From contig NZ_JAGGCS010000007.1 of NCBI RefSeq assembly GCF_022884085.1, forward strand, positions 123,459 to 187,458: a stretch of DNA of 64,000 nucleotides, written 5' to 3'. The DNA is from Paenirhizobium cremeum. Its GTDB lineage: Bacteria > Pseudomonadota > Alphaproteobacteria > Rhizobiales > Rhizobiaceae. Shown here one piece after another: positions 1 to 9,167 of the stretch (positions are counted from its first letter, which is position 1; each line of letters starts with the position of its first letter). The notes beneath the pieces are model-generated. The model was not told the origin of the DNA. It did no database searches and saw nothing but the letters and a program-made list of their open reading frames with translations. The position numbers and the translations under genes were made by a program.

Positions 1-501
<501 letters not shown>

Positions 502-537
502 TTAGGCAGATCTAATTTGACTGATGACGCGAGGGCC

Positions 538-852
538 TCAGGCGGCCTTCTTCTGATCGGCCTGGGCTTCGATGATGCCCATGACATCGCTTTCCTTCAT
601 AATCAGCAGGTCTTCCCCGTTGATCTTAATTTCGGTGCCGGACCACTTGCCGAAAAGAATGCGATCGCCGACCCGGACGTCGAGGGCCTGGATCTGGCCG
701 GCATCGTTGCGCGCGCCGGGACCCACGGCGACAACCTCGCCTTCCTGCGGTTTTTCCTTGGCAGTGTCGGGAATGATGATGCCGCCCTTGGTCTTTTCTT
801 CCGATTCGACCCGGCGGACGAGAATGCGATCATGAAGCGGTCGGAACGACAT
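538..852 (-). CDS. groES: Co-chaperonin GroES
   Basis: The 104-residue product starts [20 protein letters not shown] and has the GroES mobile loop ([21 protein letters not shown], about residues 17-37) and the [15 protein letters not shown] end. The length is normal for the family. The frame stays open about 130 bp further upstream, but the ATG at 852 has an AGGAAA Shine-Dalgarno and matches the family N-terminus, so I use it. GroES caps the GroEL ring during ATP-driven folding. It is the first gene of the groESL operon and has heat-shock-type control sequences upstream. Confidence 0.98.
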   Translation of the reverse strand: MSFRPLHDRILVRRVESEEKTKGGIIIPDTAKEKPQEGEVVAVGPGARNDAGQIQALDVRVGDRILFGKWSGTEIKINGEDLLIMKESDVMGIIEAQADQKKAA

Positions 853-954
853 GTTTTCCTCCATGGACAAACAATGATGACGTTGTTCCCCCAATGCCGG
901 ACCGGATGACCAGTCCGGGCGGGTACAAAACCTCGATCGAGCGTTTTGCGCGTA

Positions 955-985
955 AAATCTGGTTTTGCATTTTTTCGTTTTCAAG
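955..985 (-). promoter_or_regulatory. Candidate RpoH (sigma-32) promoter of groESL
   Basis: Read on the minus strand, a -35 element CTTGAAA (979-985) is followed after 16 bp by CCAGATTT (955-962), which resembles the heat-shock -10 CCCCATNT. This would start the transcript roughly 95 nt before groES. The -35 matches the known sigma-32 consensus well and the -10 only partly. The position and the regulated gene make it plausible. Confidence 0.45.
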
Positions 986-1002
986 AGGCGAAAAAGAAAA
1001 AA

Positions 1003-1029
1003 TCAGCACTCATCAATTCTTGCTGCTAA
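1003..1029 (-). promoter_or_regulatory. CIRCE-like HrcA operator upstream of groESL
   Basis: The CIRCE consensus is TTAGCACTC-N9-GAGTGCTAA. On the minus strand this site reads TTAGCAGCA-N9-GAGTGCTGA: one arm has one mismatch and the other three, with the exact 9-bp spacer. It sits 151 bp upstream of groES and about 18 bp upstream of the candidate RpoH -35. HrcA repression of groESL through CIRCE is established in alphaproteobacteria. The degraded arm means binding may be weak. Confidence 0.6.
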
Positions 1030-1132
1030 CATGCTGGAAAGAAACAATAAACTGGCTTCCATCGTTGAAAAATCCGTTGATCGTCCGAGAGTTTTCCGGC
1101 AGCCTTCAACTGTCACACAACGGAGATAAAGC

Positions 1133-1405
1133 ATGCAATTTTCATCGGATCTGGAGCGCCAGTTGAACGGTTACGGTCTGACGACGGCGCATATTCTCTA
1201 TCGTATTCCCGATTTCGAATCCGTACTGCAGAGCTATGTCTGGCAGGATTACGACCTGGCGCCGGATTTCCCCGAAATGCATCGGTTCCTGGAGTTCTGG
1301 CGGTCCAATCTCGATGGACCGCTGCATTCCGTGCGTTATACCCATCAGCGACTGATCGGACCGAACGAATGGCGCCGCGTCGAGGGTGAGTTCAAGCTGC
1401 ACTGA
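1133..1405 (+). CDS. usg: Usg-like family protein
   Basis: This 90-residue protein contains the core of the alphaproteobacterial Usg family: YGLTTAHILYRIPDFESVLQ, then SYVWQDYDLAPDFPEMHRFL and the ending GPLHSVRYTHQRLIGPNEWR. No biochemical function is established for the family. It has no signal peptide or membrane segment, so it should be cytoplasmic. A GGAG site lies 7 bp before the ATG. It is transcribed divergently from groESL, and the 280-bp gap between them holds the CIRCE-like site. Confidence 0.85.
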   Translation: MQFSSDLERQLNGYGLTTAHILYRIPDFESVLQSYVWQDYDLAPDFPEMHRFLEFWRSNLDGPLHSVRYTHQRLIGPNEWRRVEGEFKLH

Positions 1406-1920
1406 AGGCCGAGGGCGCCATTATCCTTTCCCCATTCGCGGAGCGTGGCTTTGCGGCCGGCGCTCCCGTCACGGCGAAGCGCCGACCGGTTCAGCCGGGA
1501 TCACGCCAGGTGGATAACGCCTGGACAATCGAAATCCCGCGATGAGGAAGACCCGGCGTAATCCCTGTCCAGCGCCGAAAACATGGCCGATATCGAGGCG
1601 CATCGGCGCCGGCCGGCCCCGGCTGTCGCGATGTTGCGACACAGGCCGAACCTATATCCCGCGCTCTACTGACGGCCGGCCAACCTGCCATCTATATGAA
1701 AGCCAGCTCCAGCCAAATCAAGGAGTTGCATTGGCCGTCAAGAGCAGGATCGCAGCCATCCGTGATGCCTCCCCTCCGTCTTCCACGGACGAGAGGTCAG
1801 GAATATGCAGCGCCTTGAGACGCTTCATAGAACGCCTGTCGCGCGCTTTCACCCTTCGATCCTTCTCCCGCTTTCCCGGCCGGTGGTTTTACGGATTAAT
1901 CTCATGAAAGGTGATCCATC
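1406..1920. other. Intergenic region without a recognisable gene
   Basis: About 515 bp between usg and the aldehyde dehydrogenase. Several short frames are open on both strands, but their translations are Arg/Pro/Cys-rich and lack family features and ribosome-binding sites, so I do not call them. Apart from a weak CCAGG/CCTGG inverted pair near 1507-1525, I see nothing. The promoter of the downstream gene probably lies in the last 150 bp. Confidence 0.5.
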
Positions 1921-3312
1921 ATGGCCTACGCCACAATCAATCCCTACACGGGCGAAACCCTGAAGACATTTCCCGACGCCACCGATGACGAAGTCCGCGA
2001 CGCCATCGGCAAGGCGCACGATGCCTTTCTCTCCTGGAAGGAAGCACCGTTTGCCGAACGCGGCCGCATTCTTCAGAAGGCGGCCGATCTCCTGCGCCGG
2101 AACAGCGACGCCTATGCAAGACTGCTGACGCTCGAGATGGGCAAGCTTTTCACCGAAGCGAAGGCAGAGGTCGAGCTTTCCGCCAGGATCTTCGAATACT
2201 ACGTCCGCAATGCCGAGGAACTGCTCAAGCCGGAAAAACTGCCCGTGCTCGATCCGGCCGAGGGAGAAGCGGTCCTCGTTCACGAGCCGCTGGGCGTCCT
2301 TCTCGCGATCGAGCCATGGAATTTCCCCTACTACCAGATCGCCCGCATCATCGCGCCGCAGCTTTCGGCGGGAAACACCGTCCTGCTGAAACACGCCTCG
2401 AACGTGCCGCAGAGCGCCGCAGCCTTCGAAGGGCTGATGAAGGAAGCCGGACTTCCCGAGGGCGCTTTCCGCAACCTTTACGCGACGCGTTCCCAGATCG
2501 AGCTCATCCTCAATCACGACCGGGTGCATGGCGTGGCGCTGACGGGCTCGGAAGGCGCGGGGTCCGTTGTCGCCGCGCAGGCCGGCAAGGCCCTGAAGAA
2601 ATCGACGCTGGAGCTTGGCGGCGCCGACGCCTTCGTGGTGCTGGCGGACGCCGATCTCGAAAAGACCGTCAGGTGGGGCGTCTTCGGCCGGCATTGGAAC
2701 GGCGGCCAGGTCTGCGTTTCCTCAAAGCGCATGATTATCGTCGACAAGGTCTATGACGAGTTCCTCACTCGATACCGCGAAGGCGTGGCCGGCCTCGTCG
2801 CCGGCGATCCCTTCGCTCCCGAAACGACACTTGCGCCGCTTTCGTCGCAGGGCGCCGCGGACGAAGTGAAGGAGAAGATCCGCGAGGCCGTCAGATTGGG
2901 TGCAAAGGCCGAGGAAGTCGGCCCGCCCGTGCCCAATCGGGGCGCGTTTGTTCAGCCCACCATCCTCACCGATCTCGCCGAGGACAACCCGGCCCGCTAT
3001 TGGGAATTCTTCGGACCGGTCTCGATGCTGTTCCGGGCACGGGACGAAGCCGATGCGGTGCGTATCGCCAACGATTCGCCTTTCGGCCTCGGCGGTTCCG
3101 TCTTCACCTCCAATCCGGCGCATGGTGCGGAAGTCGCCCGGAAGATCTCGACCGGCATGGTCTTCGTCAACCATCCGACCAAGGTGGAAGCCGACCTGCC
3201 ATTCGGCGGCATCAGGCGTTCCGGCTACGGCCGGGAGTTGATCGGACTGGGGCTGAAGGAATTCGTCAATCACAAGCTGATCGGCGTGGTCGATATCGAC
3301 GCACGCTTCTGA
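1921..3312 (+). CDS. NAD(P)-dependent aldehyde dehydrogenase, succinate-semialdehyde dehydrogenase-like
   Basis: The 463-residue product is a complete class I/II aldehyde dehydrogenase. It shows the oxyanion-hole region PWNFPYYQIARI (Asn134), the general base in TLELGGADAF (Glu231) and the nucleophile in NGGQVCVSS (Cys265). The N-terminus ATINPYTGETLKTFPD and the missing N-terminal extension fit the shorter succinate-semialdehyde dehydrogenase group, which oxidises succinate semialdehyde or related aldehydes to the acid. The true substrate cannot be told from sequence. It is monocistronic, with a purine-rich ribosome-binding site (AAGGTG) before the ATG, and converges on phoX. Confidence 0.85.
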   Translation: MAYATINPYTGETLKTFPDATDDEVRDAIGKAHDAFLSWKEAPFAERGRILQKAADLLRRNSDAYARLLTLEMGKLFTEAKAEVELSARIFEYYVRNAEELLKPEKLPVLDPAEGEAVLVHEPLGVLLAIEPWNFPYYQIARIIAPQLSAGNTVLLKHASNVPQSAAAFEGLMKEAGLPEGAFRNLYATRSQIELILNHDRVHGVALTGSEGAGSVVAAQAGKALKKSTLELGGADAFVVLADADLEKTVRWGVFGRHWNGGQVCVSSKRMIIVDKVYDEFLTRYREGVAGLVAGDPFAPETTLAPLSSQGAADEVKEKIREAVRLGAKAEEVGPPVPNRGAFVQPTILTDLAEDNPARYWEFFGPVSMLFRARDEADAVRIANDSPFGLGGSVFTSNPAHGAEVARKISTGMVFVNHPTKVEADLPFGGIRRSGYGRELIGLGLKEFVNHKLIGVVDIDARF

Positions 3313-3401
3313 GACATGCGCCGGCCCTTCCCCATGGAAGGAGGGGCCGGGCGCGCGGGCAGGCCTGGACAAGCGCGTTTTGCGCGACACCGGAAATGGA
3401 A

Positions 3402-3423
3402 GGGGCGCCGAAACCGGCGCCCC
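3402..3423. terminator. Bidirectional terminator hairpin
   Basis: A perfect 9-bp stem GGGGCGCCG / CGGCGCCCC with an AAAC loop lies in the 135-bp gap between two convergent genes. The flanking T run is short. A second, imperfect hairpin (CCGGCCCTTCC ... GGAAGGAGGGGCCGG) lies at about 3322-3350. Together they probably end both transcripts. Confidence 0.6.
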
Positions 3424-3447
3424 CGACTTTATCAAGACACCTGGCGA

Positions 3448-5373
3448 TCAACCGACCAATGCATTGTCGTTGCGCTTGATCGCAATCACCGTCGAGCGCG
3501 GCAGCTTGCCTTCGCCGTCCGGGAAGGGGGCATCGGGGTGCTGGATGCCGACGAAGTGGGTGCGCTTGTCGGCAGACCAGGTCTGGCCCGTCACTTCCGC
3601 ACCCTTCGGCGCAGTCAGGAAGCGTTCGATGCGACCGGTGGCCGGATCGCCGGCGAGCATCTGGTTGTTGCCCTGGCCAAGGAACTCGCCTTCATTGGTG
3701 TCTTCGCCATCGGTCTGGATCCAAAGAAGACCGGTGCTGTCGAACATCATGCCATCGGGCGAGTTGAACATGTTGCCGGAGTTGATGTTGGAGGAACCGG
3801 CATAGGCATCGCCCTTGTGAACGTCCGGATTGCCGGCCATGACGAACAGGTCCCACTTGAACTTGCCGTCGGCATGATCGTCGTTTTCCGGATACCAGCG
3901 GATGATCTGGCCGTATTCGTTCTTCTCGCGCGGGTTGGCGGCGTTGAGCGCCATGACGTCGCCGCCGGCGTTCGTCCGCATCTTGCCGTCCTTGAGAACG
4001 GCGCGGTTCGAGTTGTTGGTCAGCGCGCAATAAGCCTCGATGGCAACCGGGTTGATCGCCACCCATTCCGGGCGGTCCATCGTCGTGGCGCCGACCTTGG
4101 AGGCGGCCTGGCGGGTGAAGACGCAGATTTCGTCCATCTTCATGCCGGTGGTTTCCGGCGTCAGAGCCAGCCATTCGCCGGTGCCGTCGTCGGCGAACTT
4201 GGCGACGTAGAGCGTGCCCTCGTCGAGCAGCTTCGAGGTATCGCCGCCCGGAACGTAGATGCCGTTCGAGACATACTTGTAGAGGAATTCGCCACGCTCG
4301 TCGTCGCCCATATAGACGACCACGCGGCCATCGCGCGCGACCACCACGGCGGCGTTTTCATGCTTGATGCGGCCAAGCGCGGTGCGCTTGACCGGGGTCG
4401 AGGAGGCATCCGACGGATCGATCTCGACGACATAGCCGGCGCGCCGCGGTTCGTTCGGGTTCTTGGCCACATCGAAGCGCTCATCGAACTTCTCATAGGC
4501 ATAACGCGTCTCGGCGGCGATGCCGTAGCGCTTGTAGTCGTCGGGCATCTTGAACTCGGCATTGGTGGTGCCGAAATAGCCGTTGAAGTTTTCCTCGCAG
4601 GTCAGGTAGGTGCCCCACGGCGTACGGCCGGCGCCGCAATTGTTGAAGGTCCCGAGACAGTCGGTGCCGTTCGGATCGGCTGCGGTCTTGATGAGGTCAG
4701 AGCCGGCGGCGGGGCCGGAAAGCTTCATCGGCGTGTTGTGGTGGATGCGGCGGTTGAACGGGCTGTCGAGCACGATTTCCCAGCCATTTTCACCCTCGGC
4801 CACTTCCATGACCGTCACGCCCTGCATGTTCTGCAGGATGCGCACTTCGTCCGCATTCTCCGGATTGCCCTTTTCGCGATGCGGCAGGTTGATCTCGGGG
4901 TTCACATATTCGTGGTTGACGGCGATGATCTGATGGCCACCGACAACGAAAAGTTCCATGCCGTCAGTGTTTTCGCCGAAAACCTTGTCGGAATGCTCGA
5001 CCGCCACACCCTTGACCGGGTCGACGTCCGGAACGTTGGGGAACAGCGGCTGGCCCCACTTTGCAAGCGGCTTCCAGCTATAACCTTCCGGGACGTGGAT
5101 GGTGTTGTCGGTCGCGGCCGGCACCGGCTTGAACGGGAAGCGCGAAGCGGCGGCTTCCTGTGCCTCGGCCGAGGTGGAAGACATCAGGTTGGCGGCAGTG
5201 CCGAGCGTGCCCATGGCGGCGGCGGCCGAACCGAGGGCCAGAACACCGCCGAGGAAGCCGCGGCGAGAAAGAGCCGATTCGACGACGCGGTCGAAATCGG
5301 TTTCGGCCGGCGGCGGATTTTGCAGCTCGTCCCATTCGTCCCAGGACAATTTACTGGTGTCGATATTAGCCAT
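3448..5373 (-). CDS. phoX: PhoX family alkaline phosphatase, Tat-exported
   Basis: The 641-residue product matches the PhoX/DUF839 family of Ca/Fe-dependent secreted phosphatases that release phosphate from organic phosphoesters. A twin-arginine signal SRRGFL at residues 36-41 precedes a hydrophobic Ala/Gly-rich stretch, so it is exported folded to the periplasm. Family motifs include CLGTFNNCGAGRTPWGTYLTCEENFNGYF, KHENAAVVVARDG and VYMGDDERGEFLYKYVS. The length is normal. A Pho box 59 bp upstream suggests PhoB induction under phosphate limitation. It is monocistronic and convergent with the aldehyde dehydrogenase. Confidence 0.92.
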   Translation of the reverse strand: MANIDTSKLSWDEWDELQNPPPAETDFDRVVESALSRRGFLGGVLALGSAAAAMGTLGTAANLMSSTSAEAQEAAASRFPFKPVPAATDNTIHVPEGYSWKPLAKWGQPLFPNVPDVDPVKGVAVEHSDKVFGENTDGMELFVVGGHQIIAVNHEYVNPEINLPHREKGNPENADEVRILQNMQGVTVMEVAEGENGWEIVLDSPFNRRIHHNTPMKLSGPAAGSDLIKTAADPNGTDCLGTFNNCGAGRTPWGTYLTCEENFNGYFGTTNAEFKMPDDYKRYGIAAETRYAYEKFDERFDVAKNPNEPRRAGYVVEIDPSDASSTPVKRTALGRIKHENAAVVVARDGRVVVYMGDDERGEFLYKYVSNGIYVPGGDTSKLLDEGTLYVAKFADDGTGEWLALTPETTGMKMDEICVFTRQAASKVGATTMDRPEWVAINPVAIEAYCALTNNSNRAVLKDGKMRTNAGGDVMALNAANPREKNEYGQIIRWYPENDDHADGKFKWDLFVMAGNPDVHKGDAYAGSSNINSGNMFNSPDGMMFDSTGLLWIQTDGEDTNEGEFLGQGNNQMLAGDPATGRIERFLTAPKGAEVTGQTWSADKRTHFVGIQHPDAPFPDGEGKLPRSTVIAIKRNDNALVG

Positions 5374-5431
5374 AGCGCTTCTCCTTTGTTGCGTCTTGAA
5401 ACAGGTCCAACAGAGGCTCTATCGCTGCAAG

Positions 5432-5449
5432 ATCACAGAGATATGACTG
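5432..5449 (-). promoter_or_regulatory. Pho box upstream of phoX
   Basis: Read on the minus strand this is CAGTCAT-ATCT-CTGTGAT. The PhoB consensus is two CTGTCAT-type heptamers 11 bp apart, and each heptamer here has one mismatch. Ten bp downstream, TAGAGC could act as the -10, the spacing usual at PhoB-activated promoters. The gene it precedes is a phosphatase, which supports the call. Confidence 0.65.
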
Positions 5450-5608
5450 AAAAAGACGATCGTCGCGGCAGCCGAACGGACCCGGCAGACGGCGGTTCGA
5501 TGAAGACTTCGAGGCAGCACCCCGAACCAGCCCGATCTGCGGAACAGGTATAAGGCCGGCAACGTCGGCCAGGGCAAAAGCCGAGAGCGGGCAGGCCGCG
5601 GCTCTGCC

Positions 5609-7324
5609 TCAACCGGCCCTCAGTTGCGCGCTCAGATGATCGGCCAGTCTGATCGCAAAGGCGACGATCATCAGGGTGGGATTGGCATGGCCGCTGGTCG
5701 GGAAAACGGAACCGCCGGCGACATAGAGGTTGGGCAGCGCGTGGACCTTGCAGTTCCTGTCGACGACACCGGTCTTCGGGTCGTTCGACATCCGTGTCGT
5801 GCCGAGCGTATGCGCCATGTCGATGATGACGATATCTTCAGGCCGGCGTTCGCGCGCCCATTCCTCCAGCGTGGGAGCGGGCAGTCCCTGGCTTACAAGC
5901 GCTGCGCGAGAGAGTTCGGCGATCCGCAGCAGCGTATGCCGCTCGGCCGCGTTGATGCGCCAGTCCACCCTGGCGAGAGGCGTGCCGAACCGGTCCTTCC
6001 GCGCACTGAGGCTGATCCTGCTTTCGGGATTGGGCGTCTGCTCGCAAATGGCTTCGATGCGCAGGCCGGAAAGCTTGTGGGGCAAGCCTCGGCTCTGGAA
6101 TTCGTCTGCGACCATGTTCGGCGACAGCCGGATCGCGGCATTGATGACGAGGTCCTTGACGGCCTGGGGCGTGCGGTGGTCCGACAGGACCCTCATGCCG
6201 ATCCCCCTCGCAAGGAACCCCGATCCCGTCGCCACCGACAACAGGTCGCGGCTGATGTTCGCGCTCTTCCAGCGCAACAGTTTTTTCAGGGCGTCCCAGG
6301 GATCGTCGGGCGCCCTTTCCGTCGAGAAATAGACCGCGGCGTTGAGCAGTTGTTCCTGTTCCTGCACGCGCTCTGTCAGTGCCAGCCCATGCATGAACAT
6401 ATGCGAACGGTTCTTGTGGTGAACCCCGAAGAACCCGAAAAGCTTAGCAGGCACGGCCATGTCATCGGCCGAGAAGCGGCCGACACGCGCGGCGGCATGA
6501 TCTATCAGATAGCGTCCCACCACATCGTAGCGATTGCCGATACCGTTGGTGTGAACGTCGTTGGATGCCAAGAGCAGGCGGGCGTTTTCAATGCCGCTTG
6601 CGGCAAGGACGCAGAGCTTCGCTTCGATGCGCGCGCGCCTGCCCTCCATGCTGGCGACGTCGAGATACGAAAAATGCGTCCCCTCGGCGTTCAGGCCGAC
6701 ATGCGTCACCGATGCATCGAGCAGAATGCGGACATTGGCGGGCCGCTGCGCCATCACCTCGCTGCCGAAACGCATGACGTCGAGCTTGTCGACGCGGGAA
6801 CGGGCGAATTGCCAATAGAAGGAATGCAGCCCCTCCGCATCGAACCGTCGAGGCGGCGCCTTGGGGCTCAGGTTCAGAACCTCTGTCGCGCGCAGCAGGT
6901 AAGGCGCGATCTCACCGTGATCGACCGGCCAACCGGAATAAGGGACCCAGGGGCGCGGCTTGAAGTCGATGGCATCGAAGGGGGCAGATTTGCCGGCCCA
7001 TGCATGCGTCGATCCGCCGAGGGCCCGGCATCTGACCCCGAAGGGCTGGACCTGCGGAGACCAGAACTGGGCTTGAGAGCCGTGGAATTCTATCCGTTTT
7101 TTCACCTGCGCTTCCGACTGAAGCTCGCCGATGTTCTCTACCGCATTGAGTTCAGCATGCTGTGCGGTTTCCACTTCGAGCCCGCTTTCGACGACGAGCA
7201 CCTTTCTGCCCGTAGCCGCGCATTCGCTGGCGATCGTCAGGCCCACGGGACCGGCGCCCACGATCACGAGATCCGCCGCGATCGTGGAGCTCTCATCAAG
7301 ATCCGCCAGACGTTCGATTTTCAT
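5609..7324 (-). CDS. GMC family FAD-dependent oxidoreductase
   Basis: The 571-residue product has the FAD-binding Rossmann motif DLVIVGAGPVGLTIASECA near residues 19-37 and the C-terminal GMC region with DMAHTLGTTRMSNDP and GGSVFPTSGHANPTLMIVAFAIR. These are the family's substrate-side catalytic His and FAD-contact regions. GMC enzymes oxidise alcohols or sugars using FAD. There is no signal peptide, so it is probably cytoplasmic. An upstream in-frame start exists 11 codons earlier, but MKIERL is closer to homologous N-termini. It stands alone, divergent from the ROK regulator; the substrate is unknown. Confidence 0.85.
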   Translation of the reverse strand: MKIERLADLDESSTIAADLVIVGAGPVGLTIASECAATGRKVLVVESGLEVETAQHAELNAVENIGELQSEAQVKKRIEFHGSQAQFWSPQVQPFGVRCRALGGSTHAWAGKSAPFDAIDFKPRPWVPYSGWPVDHGEIAPYLLRATEVLNLSPKAPPRRFDAEGLHSFYWQFARSRVDKLDVMRFGSEVMAQRPANVRILLDASVTHVGLNAEGTHFSYLDVASMEGRRARIEAKLCVLAASGIENARLLLASNDVHTNGIGNRYDVVGRYLIDHAAARVGRFSADDMAVPAKLFGFFGVHHKNRSHMFMHGLALTERVQEQEQLLNAAVYFSTERAPDDPWDALKKLLRWKSANISRDLLSVATGSGFLARGIGMRVLSDHRTPQAVKDLVINAAIRLSPNMVADEFQSRGLPHKLSGLRIEAICEQTPNPESRISLSARKDRFGTPLARVDWRINAAERHTLLRIAELSRAALVSQGLPAPTLEEWARERRPEDIVIIDMAHTLGTTRMSNDPKTGVVDRNCKVHALPNLYVAGGSVFPTSGHANPTLMIVAFAIRLADHLSAQLRAG

Positions 7325-7718
7325 GGGATGCCAGCTTCCCTTACGCACACCGCACACACGCTTTACCCAGGCTGGATCAGACCGGTTATTGCCGGCGTTT
7401 TCAATTCTCAGGAGGGCTGAGACCGATACCTCCGGCCCATATAATCAGACAGTCCACCCCCTTCATAAGACGATATTGACACGACAAACCTGCCTCGCCG
7501 GGCCATTGCCCGAACGACTTTACCCACCGGGGATGGACGGGGATCTTCCACGTCTCATCCAACGACAGGAAGGAAGACCTGTCACCCGCCGACAGGATTT
7601 TTCGGAGCGGAAAGCGCCCTGCGGATGGAAAAGGATGCCCGCAGCACCCCGCGCCGGGGAGAGGGCGCCGATTGCGGCATCCGCCTGTGAATAGATCAAA
7701 TTCCGCGTAGGGATTAAG

Positions 7719-7735
7719 TTCGTCAGGTCGGCGAA
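7719..7735. promoter_or_regulatory. Candidate ROK-regulator operator (site E), autoregulatory
   Basis: TTCGTC-AGGTC-GGCGAA is one mismatch away from the perfect palindrome TTCGTC-N5-GACGAA found at site D. It lies 82 bp before the ROK regulator's ATG, within the 490-bp gap (7325-7816) that separates it from the GMC oxidoreductase. Nothing else recognisable is in that gap. The position suggests the regulator controls its own gene. Confidence 0.5.
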
Positions 7736-7816
7736 CGCTTTCAAAAGTTCCCCGCTTGAGGTAATCATTCCGAGCATCGTTCGCAGCCCGTTCACAACCC
7801 AAGAGGCCCGCCGCCC

Positions 7817-9016
7817 ATGAATCTCAGAGCGCCCCCCGCGCCCGTTCTGCGACAGATCTCCGTTCGCGCGGCCATGGATATCCTTCTCAACGAGGGCCCG
7901 ACCTCGCGCGCCACGCTCGCCAAGAAAACCGGACTTTCCAAGCAGACCATGTCGGAGGTCATCCGCACCCTGGAGGAATCCGGCTGGGTGCGCGTCAAGG
8001 GTGTCGTGAGCGGCAAGGTCGGGCGAAGCGCCATCACATATGAAGTCGCCCCCGATGGCGGCTACGCGCTCGGCGTCGACATCGGCGCAAACACCGTTCG
8101 CCTGGCGCTGGTCAGCCTCACGGGCACCATCGTCCATGAAATCGAACATGCCACCGGCGGCAAGACGGGCCTTGCCCAGTTCGAACAGGTGCATGACCTC
8201 GTCGAGGCCGGGCTTGCGCGTTCCAATATACGGCCGGAGAAAATGCTCTTCGCCGCAGTCGCCACCCCCGGCGTGGTCGACCCGGAGACGGGCCATCTGG
8301 CGCTCGCCCCCAACATGGGCGACGTCGGCAGCCTCGATGTGGTGAGGGGTCTGCGACAGGCGCTGGGTTGCGACGTGACGATCGAGAACGACGTCAATGC
8401 CGCAATGATCGGCGAGGCCTGGAAGGGCTGCTCCACCGGCATCGACAGCGGCGCATTCATTTCGCTCGGAACCGGCATCGGCCTCGGCATGATGATTAAC
8501 GGCAAGCTCATAAGAGGAGCCCGAGGCGCGGCGGGCGAAATCTCCTATCTTCCTTTCGGCGCCGATCCCTATGCGGCCGACAGCCTCGAGCGCGGCGCCC
8601 TGGAATGCGCAATCGGCGCCCGCGGGATCGTCGAGCGCTACAGGGCTGCCGGCGGCCTCGGCACATCGGTGCGCGAGGTGCTGGAGCGGGCTGAAGCCGG
8701 CGAGACACCCGCACTGGCAACGATCCGCGAGACGGCCCGCCTCGCAGCGCTGCTCGTCGTTTCGGTCGATGCGATGATCGATCCGGAAAAGATCGTGCTC
8801 GGCGGCAATGTCGGCCGCCATCCGCTGATGGTAAAGCTCATCCGCGAGGCCCTGCCGGCCTGCACGCGCCGGCCGATCGCGGTCGAGGCAAGCCTGCTCG
8901 GTTCGCGCGCCACCCTGATCGGCGCCGTCGCCATTGCCCTCAACCACCTGCACAACAGCCTCTTTTCGCCGCAGGACCTGCCGAGCGAAATGCGCCTGCC
9001 GCAGCAGCATCCGTAG
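7817..9016 (+). CDS. ROK family transcriptional regulator (NagC/XylR/Mlc type)
   Basis: The 399-residue protein has an N-terminal winged helix-turn-helix (about residues 13-65, RATLAKKTGLSKQTMSEVIR). This is fused to a sugar-kinase-like ROK domain with GVDIGANTVRLAL (86-98) and ENDVNAA (190-196). The usual ROK Cys-His zinc motif is absent; in its place is AGEISYLPFGADPYAADS, closely resembling the ROK kinase encoded 8 kb away. The kinase catalytic Asp (Asp191) is kept. It probably binds an amino sugar or glycoside and releases operators in the 7.7-18.5 kb region. It is convergent with the sugar ABC operon, and its own upstream site suggests autoregulation. Confidence 0.88.
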   Translation: MNLRAPPAPVLRQISVRAAMDILLNEGPTSRATLAKKTGLSKQTMSEVIRTLEESGWVRVKGVVSGKVGRSAITYEVAPDGGYALGVDIGANTVRLALVSLTGTIVHEIEHATGGKTGLAQFEQVHDLVEAGLARSNIRPEKMLFAAVATPGVVDPETGHLALAPNMGDVGSLDVVRGLRQALGCDVTIENDVNAAMIGEAWKGCSTGIDSGAFISLGTGIGLGMMINGKLIRGARGAAGEISYLPFGADPYAADSLERGALECAIGARGIVERYRAAGGLGTSVREVLERAEAGETPALATIRETARLAALLVVSVDAMIDPEKIVLGGNVGRHPLMVKLIREALPACTRRPIAVEASLLGSRATLIGAVAIALNHLHNSLFSPQDLPSEMRLPQQHP

Positions 9017-9031
9017 CCGCGGACGCGACTG

Positions 9032-9063
9032 CCGCGACTACCGCGACTACCGACTACCGCGAC
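9032..9063. repeat. Short degenerate tandem repeat
   Basis: The 9-bp unit CCGCGACTA occurs twice in tandem (9032-9049), then as the shortened copy CCGACTA (9050-9056) and the partial copy CCGCGAC. It lies just after the ROK regulator stop codon. No function is evident; slipped-strand length variation is possible. Confidence 0.6.
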
Positions 9064-9100
9064 AGAGCTTGCACCGGCGGGAGGCACTCTCCGCAAAAGA

Positions 9101-9137
9101 AAACGCCGGCTGGCGAAGCTCTCGCCAACCGGCGTTT
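9101..9137. terminator. Bidirectional rho-independent terminator
   Basis: AAACGCCGG-C-TGGCGA / TCGCCA-A-CCGGCGTTT forms a 15-bp stem with one internal mismatch and a 5-nt loop. The A run on one side and T run on the other suit termination of both the ROK regulator and the converging permease gene. Confidence 0.8.
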
Positions 9138-9167
9138 CCGTCGTCCTTCCTTGGGAGGAAAGCTCGG

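Noticed and set aside
3316..5553. A 745-codon open frame antisense to phoX
   Set aside because: It mirrors the codon pattern of a clear PhoX gene in a high-GC genome, lacks a Shine-Dalgarno and has no family motifs. Similar long antisense frames over the GMC, vdh-ech, dual-ATPase and RND genes were rejected for the same reason.
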